This document shows positions 25,654 through 38,564 of a stretch of 64,000 nucleotides of DNA, piece by piece. The notes under the pieces are model-generated. The model was given only the letters and a program-made list of their open reading frames with translations, did no database searches and was not told the DNA's origin. The stretch spans positions 26,875,843 through 26,939,842 of the forward strand of contig CM072810.1 of NCBI GenBank assembly GCA_037013495.1, in the 5' to 3' direction. Source of the stretch: Hippophae tibetana. Its lineage: Eukaryota > Streptophyta > Magnoliopsida > Rosales > Elaeagnaceae. The position numbers and the translations under genes were made by a program. How positions within the stretch are numbered: position 1 is the stretch's first letter; each line of letters starts with the position of its first letter.

Positions 25654-27424
25654 GCTCGGACCACTACCCTTGATGTCTTAAGAGCCAAGTTCTCTCCCTT
25701 CTCGAAAGTATATTACTCTCATCTTGGCCACTAGTGATGTAGTTCGAATGCCTGCCCAACATATTTGTTTAACAGTAAGTTCAATTGGCTTATACATGGA
25801 CTTAAGCAAGGTAATTTAACATGAAAATGATACGGTAGTATTGGAATGATTTTCTCATTCTAATTTTCTCTACTAATAGGTCTACCCAAGTTTTAAAAGT
25901 AGTTGATTATGTTTGAAAAATATGCAAACACTTTGTCCAAAGTTTCATCCTCTTGCATGATATAGATTTCAAAATTTCCATTCAACTATATAATTATAGA
26001 TTTATTTCATCGTTGAAATGCCTATATGAGTGCTATCCAAAATGTTTCATGTTCTTTTGAAGAAGGTTAATTTTAAATTCAACTTAATAATCATTTTAGA
26101 GCTCGAATTACCTTTTTTTTAATATCCCTGAAAAAGGGTCTCTTCTTCCTATGAAATTTAGTAAATCTCACGGCAAGTAGAGCCACTTTCTCTTCATTGA
26201 GATAAGAGTCATCATTTCTAACAATTGGGTTAAAAACATGTTCGCTCGGACCACTGTCCTTGATGTCTTAAGAGCCAAGTTCTCTCCTTTCTCGAAAGTA
26301 TATTACTCTCATCTTGGCCACTAGTGATGTAGTTCGAAAGCCTGCCCAACAGATTCGTTTAACAGTAAGTTCAATTGGCTTATTCATGGACTTAAGCAAG
26401 GTAATTTGGCATGAAAATGATAAGGTAGTATTGGAAGGATTTTCTCAATCTAATTTTCTTTGCTAATAGGTCCACCCAAGTTTTAAAAGAAGTTGATTAC
26501 GTTTGAAAAATATGCAAAGTCTTTGTCCAAAGTTTCATCCTCTTGCATGATATAGATTTCAAAATTTCCATTCAACTATATAATTCTAGATTTATTTTAT
26601 CGTTGATATGCCTATATGAGTGGTCTCCAAAATGTTTCAGGTTCTTTTGAAGAAGTTTAATTTTAATTTCAACTTAATAATCATTTTAGAGCTCGAATTA
26701 CCTTTTTTTTAATATCTATGAAAAAGGGTCTCTTCTTCCTATGAAATTTAGTAAATCTCACGGCAAGTAGAGCCACTTTCTCTTCATTGAGATTAGAGTC
26801 ATCATTTCTAACAATTGGTTTAAAAACATGTTCGCTCGGACCACTATCCTTGATGTCTTAAGAGCCAAGTTCTCTCCCTTCTCGAAAGTATATTACTCTC
26901 ATCTTGGCCACTAGTGATGTAGTTCGAATGCCTGCCCAACATATTCGTTTAACAGTAAGTTCAATTGGCTTATACATGGACTTAAGCAAGGTAATTTAAC
27001 ATGAAAATGATACGGTAGTATTGGAATGATTTTCTCATTCTAATTTTCTCTACTAATAGGTCTACCCAAGTTTTAAAAGTAGTTGATTATGTTTGAAAAA
27101 TATGCAAACACTTTGTCCAAAGTTTCATCCTCTTGCATGATATAGATTTCAAAATTTCCATTCAACTATATAATTCTAGATTTATTTTATCGTTGATATG
27201 CCTATATGAGTGGTCTCCAAAATGTTTCATGGTCTTTTGAAAAAGTTTAATTTTAAATTCAACTTAATAATCATTTTAGAGCTCGAATTACCTTTTTTTT
27301 TAATATCCCTGAAAATGGGATTCTTCTTCCTATGAAATTTAGTAAATCTCACGGCAAGTAGAGCCACTTTCTCTTCATTGAGATTAGAGTCATCATTTCT
27401 AACAATTGGGTTAAAAACATGTTC
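25654..27424. repeat. Left copy of a trimer tandem duplication (about 1771 bp)
   Basis: Runs from the middle of monomer 44 through the left part of monomer 47. It repeats as 27425-29194. Monomers 45 and 48, and 46 and 49, correspond. The right half of monomer 44 matches the right half of monomer 47 (GTTCGCTCGG followed by ACTACCC, CATATTTG, TAACATG). The left half of monomer 47 matches the left half of monomer 50 (CATGGTC, GAAAATGGGATTC). Edges are set by the nearest class-specific bases and are uncertain by up to about 100 bp. Confidence 0.75.
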
Positions 27425-27742
27425 GCTCGGACCACTACCCTTGATGTCTTAAGAGCCAAGTTCTCTCCCTTCTCGAAAGTATATTACTCTCATCTTGGCC
27501 ACTAGTGATGTAGTTCGAATGCCTGCCCAACATATTTGTTTAACAGTAAGTTCAATTGGCTTATACATGGACTTAAGCAAGGTAATTTAACATGAAAATG
27601 ATACGGTAGTATTGGAATGATTTTCTCATTCTAATTTTCTCTACTAATAGGTCTACCCAAGTTTTAAAAGTAGTTGATTATGTTTGAAAAATATGCAAAC
27701 ACTTTGTCCAAAGTTTCATCCTCTTGCATGATATAGATTTCA
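27152..27742. repeat. Hybrid monomer 47 (class C left, class E right)
   Basis: The left part carries CATGGTCTTTTGAAAAAG, 9 T and GGGATTC, all class C. From 27425 it carries GTTCGCTCGG, ACTACCC, CATCTTGG, CATATTTG and TAACATG, as in the class E monomer 44. The switch lies between 27322 and 27424. It sits exactly at the join of a trimer tandem duplication, so an unequal exchange is the simplest origin. Confidence 0.75.
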
Positions 27743-29194
27743 AAATTTCCATTCAACTATATAATTATAGATTTATTTCATCGTTGAAATGCCTATATGA
27801 GTGCTATCCAAAATGTTTCATGTTCTTTTGAAGAAGGTTAATTTTAAATTCAACTTAATAATCATTTTAGAGCTCGAATTACCTTTTTTTTAATATCCCT
27901 GAAAAAGGGTCTCTTCTTCCTATGAAATTTAGTAAATCTCACGGCAAGTAGAGCCACTTTCTCTTCATTGAGATAAGAGTCATCATTTCTAACAATTGGG
28001 TTAAAAACATGTTCGCTCGGACCACTGTCCTTGATGTCTTAAGAGCCAAGTTCTCTCCTTTCTCGAAAGTATATTACTCTCATCTTGGCCACTAGTGATG
28101 TAGTTCGAAAGCCTGCCCAACAGATTCGTTTAACAGTAAGTTCAATTGGCTTATACATGGACTTAAGCAAGGTAATTTGGCATGAAAATGATAAGGTAGT
28201 ATTGGAAGGATTTTCTCAATCTAATTTTCTTTGCTAATAGGTCCACCCAAGTTTTAAAAGAAGTTGATTACGTTTGAAAAATATGCAAAGTCTTTGTCCA
28301 AAGTTTCATCCTCTTGCATGATATAGATTTCAAAATTTCCATTCAACTATATAATTCTAGATTTATTTTATCGTTGATATGCCTATATGAGTGGTCTCCA
28401 AAATGTTTCAGGTTCTTTTGAAGAAGTTTAATTTTAATTTCAACTTAATAATCATTTTAGAGCTCGAATTACCTTTTTTTTAATATCTATGAAAAAGGGT
28501 CTCTTCTTCCTATGAAATTTAGTAAATCTCACGGCAAGTAGAGCCACTTTCTCTTCATTGAGATTAGAGTCATCATTTCTAACAATTGGTTTAAAAACAT
28601 GTTCGCTCGGACCACTATCCTTGATGTCTTAAGAGCCAAGTTCTCTCCCTTCTCGAAAGTATATTACTCTCATCTTGGCCACTAGTGATGTAGTTCGAAT
28701 GCCTGCCCAACATATTCGTTTAACAGTAAGTTCAATTGGCTTATACATGGACTTAAGCAAGGTAATTTAACATGAAAATGATACGGTAGTATTGGAATGA
28801 TTTTCTCATTCTAATTTTCTCTACTAATAGGTCTACCCAAGTTTTAAAAGTAGTTGATTATGTTTGAAAAATATGCAAACACTTTGTCCAAAGTTTCATC
28901 CTCTTGCATGATATAGATTTCAAAATTTCCATTCAACTATATAATTCTAGATTTATTTTATCGTTGATATGCCTATATGAGTGGTCTCCAAAATGTTTCA
29001 TGGTCTTTTGAAAAAGTTTAATTTTAAATTCAACTTAATAATCATTTTAGAGCTCGAATTACCTTTTTTTTAATATCCCTGAAAATGGGATTCTTCTTCC
29101 TATGAAATTTAGTAAATCTCACGGCAAGTAGAGCCACTTTCTCTTCATTGAGATTAGAGTCATCATTTCTAACAATTGGGTTAAAAACATGTTC
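27425..29194. repeat. Right copy of the trimer tandem duplication
   Basis: Matches 25654-27424 at an offset of 1771 bp. It ends where monomer 50 shows GTTCCCTCGG in place of GTTCGCTCGG at about 29195. It is one base shorter than the left copy because monomer 50 has 8 T where monomer 47 has 9. Monomer 45 has a private TTATTCATGG not found in monomer 48, a change after the duplication. Confidence 0.7.
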
Positions 29195-30949
29195 CCTCGG
29201 ACCACTACCCTTGATGTCTTAAGAGCCAAGTTCTCTCCCTTCTCGAAAGTATATTACTCTCCTCTTGGCCACTAGTGATGTAGTTCGAAAGCCTGCCCAA
29301 CATATTCGTTTAACAGTAAGTTGAATTGGCTTATACATGGACTTAAGCAAGGTAATTTGGCATGAAAATGATAAGGTAGTATTGGAATGATTTTCTCAAT
29401 CTAATTTTCTTTGCTAATAGGTCCACCCAAGTTTTAAAAGTACTTGATTACGTTTGAAAAATATGCAAAGTCTTTGTCCAAAGTTTCATCCTCTTGCATG
29501 ATATAGATTTCAAAATTTCTATTCAACTATATAATTATAGATTTATTTCATCGTTGAAATGATTATATAAGTGCTATCGAAAATGTTTCATGTTCTTTTG
29601 AAGAAGGTTAATTTTAAATTCAACTTAATAATCATTTTAGAGCTCGAATTACCTTTTTTTTAATATCCCTGAAAAAGGGACTCTTCTTCCTATGAAATTT
29701 AGTAAATCTCACGGCAAGTAGAGCCACTTTCTCTTCATTGAGATTAGAGTCATCATTTCTAACAATTGGGTTAAAAACATGTTCGCTCGGACCACTATCC
29801 TTAATGTCTTAATAGCCAAATTATCTCCCTTCTCGAAAGTATATTACTCTCATCTTGGCCACTAGTGATGTAGTTCGAATGCCTGCCCTACATATTCGTT
29901 TAACAGTAAGTTCAATTGGCTTATACATGGACTTAAGCAAGGTAATTTGGCATGAAAATGATAAGGTAGTATTGGAATGATTTTCTCAATCTAATTTTCT
30001 CTACTAATAGGTCCACCCAAGTTTTAAAAGAAGTTGATTACGTTTGAAAAATATGAAAAGTCTTTGTCCAAAGTTTCATCCTCTTGCATGATATAGATTT
30101 GAAAATTTCCATTCAACTATATAATTCTAGATTTATTTTATCGTTGATATGCCTATGTGAGTGGTCTCCAAAATGTTTCATGTTCTTTTGAAGAAGTTTA
30201 ATATTAAATTCAACTTAATAATCATTTTAGAGCTCGAATTACCTTTTTTTTAATATCCCTGAAAATGGGACTCTTCTTCCTATGAAATTTAGTAAATCTC
30301 ACGGCAAGTAGAGCCACTTTCTCTTCATTGAGATTAGAGTCATCATTTCTAACAATTGGGTTAAAAACATGTTCGCTCGGACCACTACCCTTGATGTCTT
30401 AAGAGCCAAGTTCTCTCCCTTCTCGAAAGTATATTACTCTCATCTTGGCCACTAGTGATGTAGTTCGAATGCCTGCCCAACATATTTGTTTAACAGTAAG
30501 TTCAATTGGCTTATACATGGACTTAAGCAAGGTAATTTAACATGAAAATGATACGGTAGTATTGGAATGATTTTCTCATTCTAATTTTCTCTACTAATAG
30601 GTCTACCCAAGTTTTAAAAGTAGTTGATTATGTTTGAAAAATATGCAAACACTTTGTCCAAAGTTTCATCCTCTTGCATGATATAGATTTCAAAATTTCC
30701 ATTCAACTATATAATTATAGATTTATTTCATCGTTGAAATGCCTATATGAGTGCTATCCAAAATGTTTCATGTTCTTTTGAAGAAGGTTAATTTTAAATT
30801 CAACTTAATAATCATTTTAGAGCTCGAATTACCTTTTTTTTAATATCCCTGAAAAAGGGTCTCTTCTTCCTATGACATTTAGTAAATCTCACGGCAAGTA
30901 GAGCCACTTTCTCTTCATTGAGATAAGAGTCATCATTTCTAACAATTGG
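28590..30949. repeat. Left copy of a 2360-bp tetramer tandem duplication
   Basis: Covers the right half of monomer 49, monomers 50 (28923), 51 (29513) and 52 (30103), and the left part of monomer 53 (30693). It is repeated directly as 30950-33309. Shared private variants include 8 T with GGGATTC in monomers 50 and 54; CCAAATTATCTCCC, GCCCTACATATTC and ATATGAAAAGTC in 51 and 55; and TATGACATTT in 53 and 57. I saw no mismatch at the diagnostic positions compared, so this is one of the youngest events in the window. Confidence 0.88.
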
Positions 30950-31282
30950 TTTAAAAACATGTTCGCTCGGACCACTATCCTTGATGTCTTAAGAGCCAAG
31001 TTCTCTCCCTTCTCGAAAGTATATTACTCTCATCTTGGCCACTAGTGATGTAGTTCGAATGCCTGCCCAACATATTCGTTTAACAGTAAGTTCAATTGGC
31101 TTATACATGGACTTAAGCAAGGTAATTTAACATGAAAATGATACGGTAGTATTGGAATGATTTTCTCATTCTAATTTTCTCTACTAATAGGTCTACCCAA
31201 GTTTTAAAAGTAGTTGATTATGTTTGAAAAATATGCAAACACTTTGTCCAAAGTTTCATCCTCTTGCATGATATAGATTTCA
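30693..31282. repeat. Hybrid monomer 53, junction of the tetramer duplication
   Basis: The left part matches monomer 57 (AATTATAG, GAAGGTT, TATGACATTT, GATAAG). The right part matches monomer 49 (ATTGGTTT, ACTATCC, CATATTCG, TAACATG). The last left-type base is at 30925 and the first right-type base at 30950, so the exchange point is within 24 bp. The monomer is exactly 590 bp, so register was kept perfectly. This is the expected product of homologous unequal crossing-over four monomers out of phase. Confidence 0.88.
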
Positions 31283-33309
31283 AAATTTCCATTCAACTAT
31301 ATAATTCTAGATTTATTTTATCGTTGATATGCCTATATGAGTGGTCTCCAAAATGTTTCATGGTCTTTTGAAAAAGTTTAATTTTAAATTCAACTTAATA
31401 ATCATTTTAGAGCTCGAATTACCTTTTTTTTAATATCCCTGAAAATGGGATTCTTCTTCCTATGAAATTTAGTAAATCTCACGGCAAGTAGAGCCACTTT
31501 CTCTTCATTGAGATTAGAGTCATCATTTCTAACAATTGGGTTAAAAACATGTTCCCTCGGACCACTACCCTTGATGTCTTAAGAGCCAAGTTCTCTCCCT
31601 TCTCGAAAGTATATTACTCTCCTCTTGGCCACTAGTGATGTAGTTCGAAAGCCTGCCCAACATATTCGTTTAACAGTAAGTTGAATTGGCTTATACATGG
31701 ACTTAAGCAAGGTAATTTGGCATGAAAATGATAAGGTAGTATTGGAATGATTTTCTCAATCTAATTTTCTTTGCTAATAGGTCCACCCAAGTTTTAAAAG
31801 TACTTGATTACGTTTGAAAAATATGCAAAGTCTTTGTCCAAAGTTTCATCCTCTTGCATGATATAGATTTCAAAATTTCTATTCAACTATATAATTATAG
31901 ATTTATTTCATCGTTGAAATGATTATATAAGTGCTATCGAAAATGTTTCATGTTCTTTTGAAGAAGGTTAATTTTAAATTCAACTTAATAATCATTTTAG
32001 AGCTCGAATTACCTTTTTTTTAATATCCCTGAAAAAGGGACTCTTCTTCCTATGAAATTTAGTAAATCTCACGGCAAGTAGAGCCACTTTCTCTTCATTG
32101 AGATTAGAGTCATCATTTCTAACAATTGGGTTAAAAACATGTTCGCTCGGACCACTATCCTTAATGTCTTAATAGCCAAATTATCTCCCTTCTCGAAAGT
32201 ATATTACTCTCATCTTGGCCACTAGTGATGTAGTTCGAATGCCTGCCCTACATATTCGTTTAACAGTAAGTTCAATTGGCTTATACATGGACTTAAGCAA
32301 GGTAATTTGGCATGAAAATGATAAGGTAGTATTGGAATGATTTTCTCAATCTAATTTTCTCTACTAATAGGTCCACCCAAGTTTTAAAAGAAGTTGATTA
32401 CGTTTGAAAAATATGAAAAGTCTTTGTCCAAAGTTTCATCCTCTTGCATGATATAGATTTGAAAATTTCCATTCAACTATATAATTCTAGATTTATTTTA
32501 TCGTTGATATGCCTATGTGAGTGGTCTCCAAAATGTTTCATGTTCTTTTGAAGAAGTTTAATATTAAATTCAACTTAATAATCATTTTAGAGCTCGAATT
32601 ACCTTTTTTTTAATATCCCTGAAAATGGGACTCTTCTTCCTATGAAATTTAGTAAATCTCACGGCAAGTAGAGCCACTTTCTCTTCATTGAGATTAGAGT
32701 CATCATTTCTAACAATTGGGTTAAAAACATGTTCGCTCGGACCACTACCCTTGATGTCTTAAGAGCCAAGTTCTCTCCCTTCTCGAAAGTATATTACTCT
32801 CATCTTGGCCACTAGTGATGTAGTTCGAATGCCTGCCCAACATATTTGTTTAACAGTAAGTTCAATTGGCTTATACATGGACTTAAGCAAGGTAATTTAA
32901 CATGAAAATGATACGGTAGTATTGGAATGATTTTCTCATTCTAATTTTCTCTACTAATAGGTCTACCCAAGTTTTAAAAGTAGTTGATTATGTTTGAAAA
33001 ATATGCAAACACTTTGTCCAAAGTTTCATCCTCTTGCATGATATAGATTTCAAAATTTCCATTCAACTATATAATTATAGATTTATTTCATCGTTGAAAT
33101 GCCTATATGAGTGCTATCCAAAATGTTTCATGTTCTTTTGAAGAAGGTTAATTTTAAATTCAACTTAATAATCATTTTAGAGCTCGAATTACCTTTTTTT
33201 TAATATCCCTGAAAAAGGGTCTCTTCTTCCTATGACATTTAGTAAATCTCACGGCAAGTAGAGCCACTTTCTCTTCATTGAGATAAGAGTCATCATTTCT
33301 AACAATTGG
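30950..33309. repeat. Right copy of the 2360-bp tetramer tandem duplication
   Basis: Covers the right half of monomer 53, monomers 54 (31283), 55 (31873) and 56 (32463), and the left part of monomer 57 (33053). It agrees with the left copy at all diagnostic positions I compared. Monomer 57 then continues with class B bases (ATTGGGTT, ACTGTCC, CAGATTCG), which is probably the arrangement before duplication, followed by monomers 58 (33643, class D) and 59 (34233, class C). Confidence 0.88.
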
Positions 33310-36300
33310 GTTAAAAACATGTTCGCTCGGACCACTGTCCTTGATGTCTTAAGAGCCAAGTTCTCTCCTTTCTCGAAAGTATATTACTCTCATCTTGGCC
33401 ACTAGTGATGTAGTTCGAAAGCCTGCCCAACAGATTCGTTTAACAGTAAGTTCAATTGGCTTATACATGGACTTAAGCAAGGTAATTTGGCATGAAAATG
33501 ATAAGGTAGTATTGGAAGGATTTTCTCAATCTAATTTTCTTTGCTAATAGGTCCACCCAAGTTTTAAAAGAAGTTGATTACGTTTGAAAAATATGCAAAG
33601 TCTTTGTCCAAAGTTTCATCCTCTTGCATGATATAGATTTCAAAATTTCCATTCAACTATATAATTCTAGATTTATTTTATCGTTGATATGCCTATATGA
33701 GTGGTCTCCAAAATGTTTCAGGTTCTTTTGAAGAAGTTTAATTTTAATTTCAACTTAATAATCATTTTAGAGCTCGAATTACCTTTTTTTTAATATCTAT
33801 GAAAAAGGGTCTCTTCTTCCTATGAAATTTAGTAAATCTCACGGCAAGTAGAGCCACTTTCTCTTCATTGAGATTAGAGTCATCATTTCTAACAATTGGT
33901 TTAAAAACATGTTCGCTCGGACCACTATCCTTGATGTCTTAAGAGCCAAGTTCTCTCCCTTCTCGAAAGTATATTACTCTCATCTTGGCCACTAGTGATG
34001 TAGTTCGAATGCCTGCCCAACATATTCGTTTAACAGTAAGTTCAATTGGCTTATACATGGACTTAAGCAAGGTAATTTAACATGAAAATGATACGGTAGT
34101 ATTGGAATGATTTTCTCATTCTAATTTTCTCTACTAATAGGTCTACCCAAGTTTTAAAAGTAGTTGATTATGTTTGAAAAATATGCAAACACTTTGTCCA
34201 AAGTTTCATCCTCTTGCATGATATAGATTTCAAAATTTCCATTCAACTATATAATTCTAGATTTATTTTATCGTTGATATGCCTATATGAGTGGTCTCCA
34301 AAATGTTTCATGGTCTTTTGAAAAAGTTTAATTTTAAATTCAACTTAATAATCATTTTAGAGCTCGAATTACCTTTTTTTTTAATATCCCTGAAAATGGG
34401 ATTCTTCTTCCTATGAAATTTAGTAAATCTCACGGCAAGTAGAGCCACTTTCTCTTCATTGAGATTAGAGTCATCATTTCTAACAATTGGGTTAAAAACA
34501 TGTTCACTCGGACCACTACCCTTGATGTCTTAAGAGCCAAGTTCTCTCCCTTCTCGAAAGTATATTACTCTCCTCTTGGCCACTAGTGATGTAGTTCGAA
34601 TGCCTGCCCAACATATTCGTTTAACAGTAAGTTGAATTGGCTTATACATGGACTTAAGCAAGGTAATTTGGCATGAAAATGATAAGGTAGTATTGGAATG
34701 ATTTTCTCAATCTAATTTTCTTTGCTAATAGGTCCACCCAAGTTTTAAAAGTACTTGATTACGTTTGAAAAATATGCAAAGTCTTTGTCCAAAGTTTCAT
34801 CCTCTTGCATGATATAGATTTCAAAATTTCCATTCAACTATATAATTATAGATTTATTTCATCGTTGAAATGATTATATAAGTGCTATCGAAAATGTTTC
34901 ATGTTCTTTTGAAGAGGGTTAATTTTAAATTCAACTAAATAATCATTTTAGAGCTCGAATTACCTTTTTTTTAATATCCCTGAAAAAGGGACTCTTCTTC
35001 CTATGAAATTTAGTAAATCTCACGGCAAGTAGAGCCACTTTCTCTTCATTGAGATTAGAGTCATCATTTCTAACAATTGGGTTAAAAACATGTTCGCTCG
35101 GACCACTATCCTTAATGTCTTAATAGCCAAGTTCTCTCTCTTCTCGAAAGTATATTACTCTCATCTTGGCCACTAGTGATGTAGTACGAATGCCTGCCCA
35201 ACATATTCGTTTAACAGTAAGTTCAATTGGCTTATACATGGACTTAAGCAAGGTAATTTGGCATGAAAATGATAAGGTAGTATTGGAATGATTTTCTCAA
35301 TCTAATTTTCTTTGCTAATAGGTCCACCCAAGTTTTAAAAGAAGTTGATTACGTTTGAAAAATATGCAAAGTCTTTGTCCAAAGTTTCATCCTCTTGCAT
35401 GATATAGATTTGAAAATTTCCATTCAACTATATAATTCTAGATTTATTTTATCGTTGATATGCCTATATGAGTGGTCTCCAAAATGTTTCATGTTCTTTT
35501 GAAGAAGTTTAATTTTAAATTCAACTTAATAATCATTTTAGAGCTCGAATTACCTTTTTTTTAATATCCCTGAAAATGGGACTCTTCTTCCTATGAAATT
35601 TAGTAAATCTCACGGCAAGTAGAGCCACTTTCTCTTCATTGAGATTAGAGTCATCATTTCTAACAATTGGGTTAAAAACATGTTCGCTCGGACCACTACC
35701 CTTGATCTCTTAAGAGCCAAGTTCTCTCCCTTCTCGAAAGTATATTACTCTCATCTTGGCCACTAGTGATGTAGTTCGAATGCCTGCCCAACATATTCGT
35801 TTAACAGTAAGTTCAATTGGCTTATACATGGACTTAAGCAAGGTAATTTAACATGAAAATGATACGGTAGTATTGGAATGATTTTCTCATTCTAATTTTC
35901 TCTACTAATAGGTCTACCCAAGTTTTAAAAGTAGTTGATTATGTTTGAAAAATATGCAAACACTTTGTCCAAAGTTTCATCCTCTTGCATGATATAGATT
36001 TCAAAATTTCCATTCAACTATATAATTATAGATTTATTTCATCGTTGAAATGCCTATATGAGTGCTATCCAAAATGTTTCATGTTCTTTTGAAGAAGGTT
36101 AATTTTAAATTCAACTTAATAATCATTTTAGAGCTCGAATTACCTTTTTTTTAATATCTATGAAAAAGGGTCTCTTCTTCCTATGAAATTTAGTAAATCT
36201 CACGGCAAGTAGAGCCACTTTCTCTTCATTGAGATTAGAGTCATCATTTCTAACAATTGGTTTAAAAACATGTTCGCTCGGACCACTATCCTTGATGTCT

Positions 36301-36593
36301 TAAGAGCCAAGTTCTCTCCCTTCTCGAAAGTATATTACTCTCATCTTGGCCAGTAGTGATGTAGTTCGAATGCCTGCCCAACATATTCGTTTAACAGTAA
36401 GTTCAATTGGCTTATACATGGACTTAAGCAAGGTAATTTGGCATGAAAATGATAAGGTAGTATTGGAATGATTTTCTCAATCTAATTTTCTTTGCTAATA
36501 GGTCCACCCAAGTTTTAAAAGAAGTTGATTACGTTTGAAAAATATGCAAAGTCTTTGTCCAAAGTTTCATCCTCTTGCATGATATAGATTTCA

Positions 36594-37183
36594 AAATTTC
36601 CATTCAACTATATAATTCTAGATTTATTTTATCGTTGATATGCCTATATGAGTGGTCTCCAAAATGTTTCAGGTTCTTTTGAAGAAGTTTAATTTTAATT
36701 TCAACTTAATAATCATTTTAGAGCTCGAATTACCTTTTTTTTAATATCTATGAAAAAGGGTCTCTTCTTCCTATGAAATTTAGTAAATCTCACAGCAAGT
36801 AGAGCCACTTTCTCTTCATTGAGATTAGAGTCATCATTTCTAACAATTGGGTTAAAAACATGTTCGCTCGGACCACTATCCTTAATGTCTTAATAGCCAA
36901 GTTCTCTCCCTTCTCGAAAGTATATTACTCTCATCTTGGCCACTAGTGATGTAGTTCGAATGCCTGCCCAACATATTCGTTTAACAGTAAGTTCAATTGG
37001 CTTATACATGGACTTAAGCAAGGTAATTTGGCATGAAAATGATAAGGTAGTATTGGAATGATTTTCTCAATCTAATTTTCTTTGCTAATAGGTCCACCCA
37101 AGTTTTAAAAGAAGTTGATTACGTTTGAAAAATATGCAAAGTCTTTGTCCAAAGTTTCATCCTCTTGCATGATATAGATTTCA
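36594..37183. repeat. Hybrid monomer 63 (class D left, class A' right)
   Basis: The left part has CAGGTTC and CTATGAAAAAGGGTCTC, typical of class D. From 36794 it has CACAGCAAG, ATTGGGTT and TTAATGTCTTAATAGCC, exactly as in monomer 66. The switch lies between 36762 and 36793. The segment from here to about 37618, including CCAATGAAAT and AGAACCAC in monomer 64, recurs at 38565-39389 in monomers 66-67, an offset of 1771 bp. Confidence 0.75.
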
Positions 37184-37618
37184 AAATTTCCATTCAACTA
37201 TATAATTCTAGATTTATTTTATCGTTGATATGCCTATATGAGTGGTCTCCAAAATGTTTCATGTTCTTTTGAAGAAGGTTAATTTTAAATTCAACTTAAT
37301 AATCATTTTAGAGCTCGAATTACCTTTTTTTTAATATCTATGAAAAAGGGTCTCTTCTTCCAATGAAATTTAGTAAATCTCACGGCAAGTAGAACCACTT
37401 TCTCTTCATTGAGATTAGAGTCATCATTTCTAACAATTGGTTTAAAAACATGTTCGCTCGGACCACTATCCTTGATGTCTTAAGAGCCAAGTTCTCTCCC
37501 TTCTCGAAAGTATATTACTCTCATCTTGGCCACTAGTGATGTAGTTCGAATGCCTGCCCAACATATTCGTTTAACAGTAAGTTCAATTGGCTTATACATG
37601 GACTTAAGCAAGGTAATT
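36794..37618. repeat. Left copy of a partial trimer duplication
   Basis: Right part of monomer 63 and most of monomer 64 (37184). It shares CACAGCAAG, CCAATGAAAT and AGAACCAC with 38565-39389. The match ends where monomer 64 has TTAACATG and monomer 67 has TTGGCATG. Beyond that point the neighbours differ in class (C after 64, B after 67), so a later exchange has removed the rest of the repeat. Confidence 0.7.
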
Positions 37619-38564
37619 TAACATGAAAATGATACGGTAGTATTGGAATGATTTTCTCATTCTAATTTTCTCTACTAATAGGTCTACCCAAGTTTTAAAA
37701 GTAGTTGATTATGTTTGAAAAATATGCAAACACTTTGTCCAAAGTTTCATCCTCTTGCATGATATAGATTTCAAAATTTCCATTCAACTATATAATTCTA
37801 GATTTATTTTATCGTTGATATGCCTATATGAGTGGTCTCCAAAATGTTTCATGTTCTTTTGAAAAAGTTTAATTTTAAATTCAACTTAATAATCATTTTA
37901 GAGGTCGAATTACCTTTTTTTTTAATATCCCTGAAAATGGGATTCTTCTTCCTATGAAATTTAGTAAATCTCACGGCAAGTAGAGCCACTTTCTCTTCAT
38001 TGAGATTAGAGTCATCATTTCTAACAATTGGGTTAAAAACATGTTCACTCGGACCACTACCCTTGATGTCTTAAGAGCCAAGTTCTCTCCCTTCTCGAAA
38101 GTATATTACTCTCCTCTTGGCCACTAGTGATGTAGTTCGAATACCTGCCCAACATATTCGTTTAACAGTAAGTTGAATTGGCTTATACATGGACTTAAGC
38201 AAGGTAATTTGGCAAGAAAATGATAAGGTAGTATTGGAATGATTTTCTCAATCTAATTTTCTTTGCTAATAGGTCCACCCAAGTTTTAAAAGTACTTGAT
38301 TACGTTTGAAAAATATGCAAAGTCTTTGTCCAAAGTTTCATCCTCTTGCATGATATAGATTTCAAAATTTCCATTCAACTATATAATTATAGATTTATTT
38401 CATCGTTGAAATGATTATATAAGTGCTATCAAAAATGTTTCATGTTCTTTTGAAGAAGGTTAATTTTAAATTCAACTTAATAATCATTTTAGAGCTCGAA
38501 TTACCTTTTTTTTAATATCCCTGAAAAAGGGACTCTTCTTCCTATGAAATTTAGTAAATCTCAC

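Larger units (their letters stand above)
24792..28922. repeat. Monomers 43-49, class A' appears and trimer order is broken
   Basis: Starts are 24792, 25382, 25972, 26562, 27152, 27743 and 28333. The order is A', E, A-B mixed, D, C/E hybrid, A-B mixed, D. Monomer 43 begins AAATTTCTATTC and carries GAAATGATTATATAAG and TTAATGTCTTAATAGCC. Monomer 44 carries GATTTGAAAATTT, CCTATGTGAG, GAAAATGGGACTC and CATATTTG. Monomers 45 and 48 combine class A at the 5' side (AATTATAG, GAAGGTT) with class B at the 3' side (GATAAG, ACTGTCC, CAGATTCG). Confidence 0.75.
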
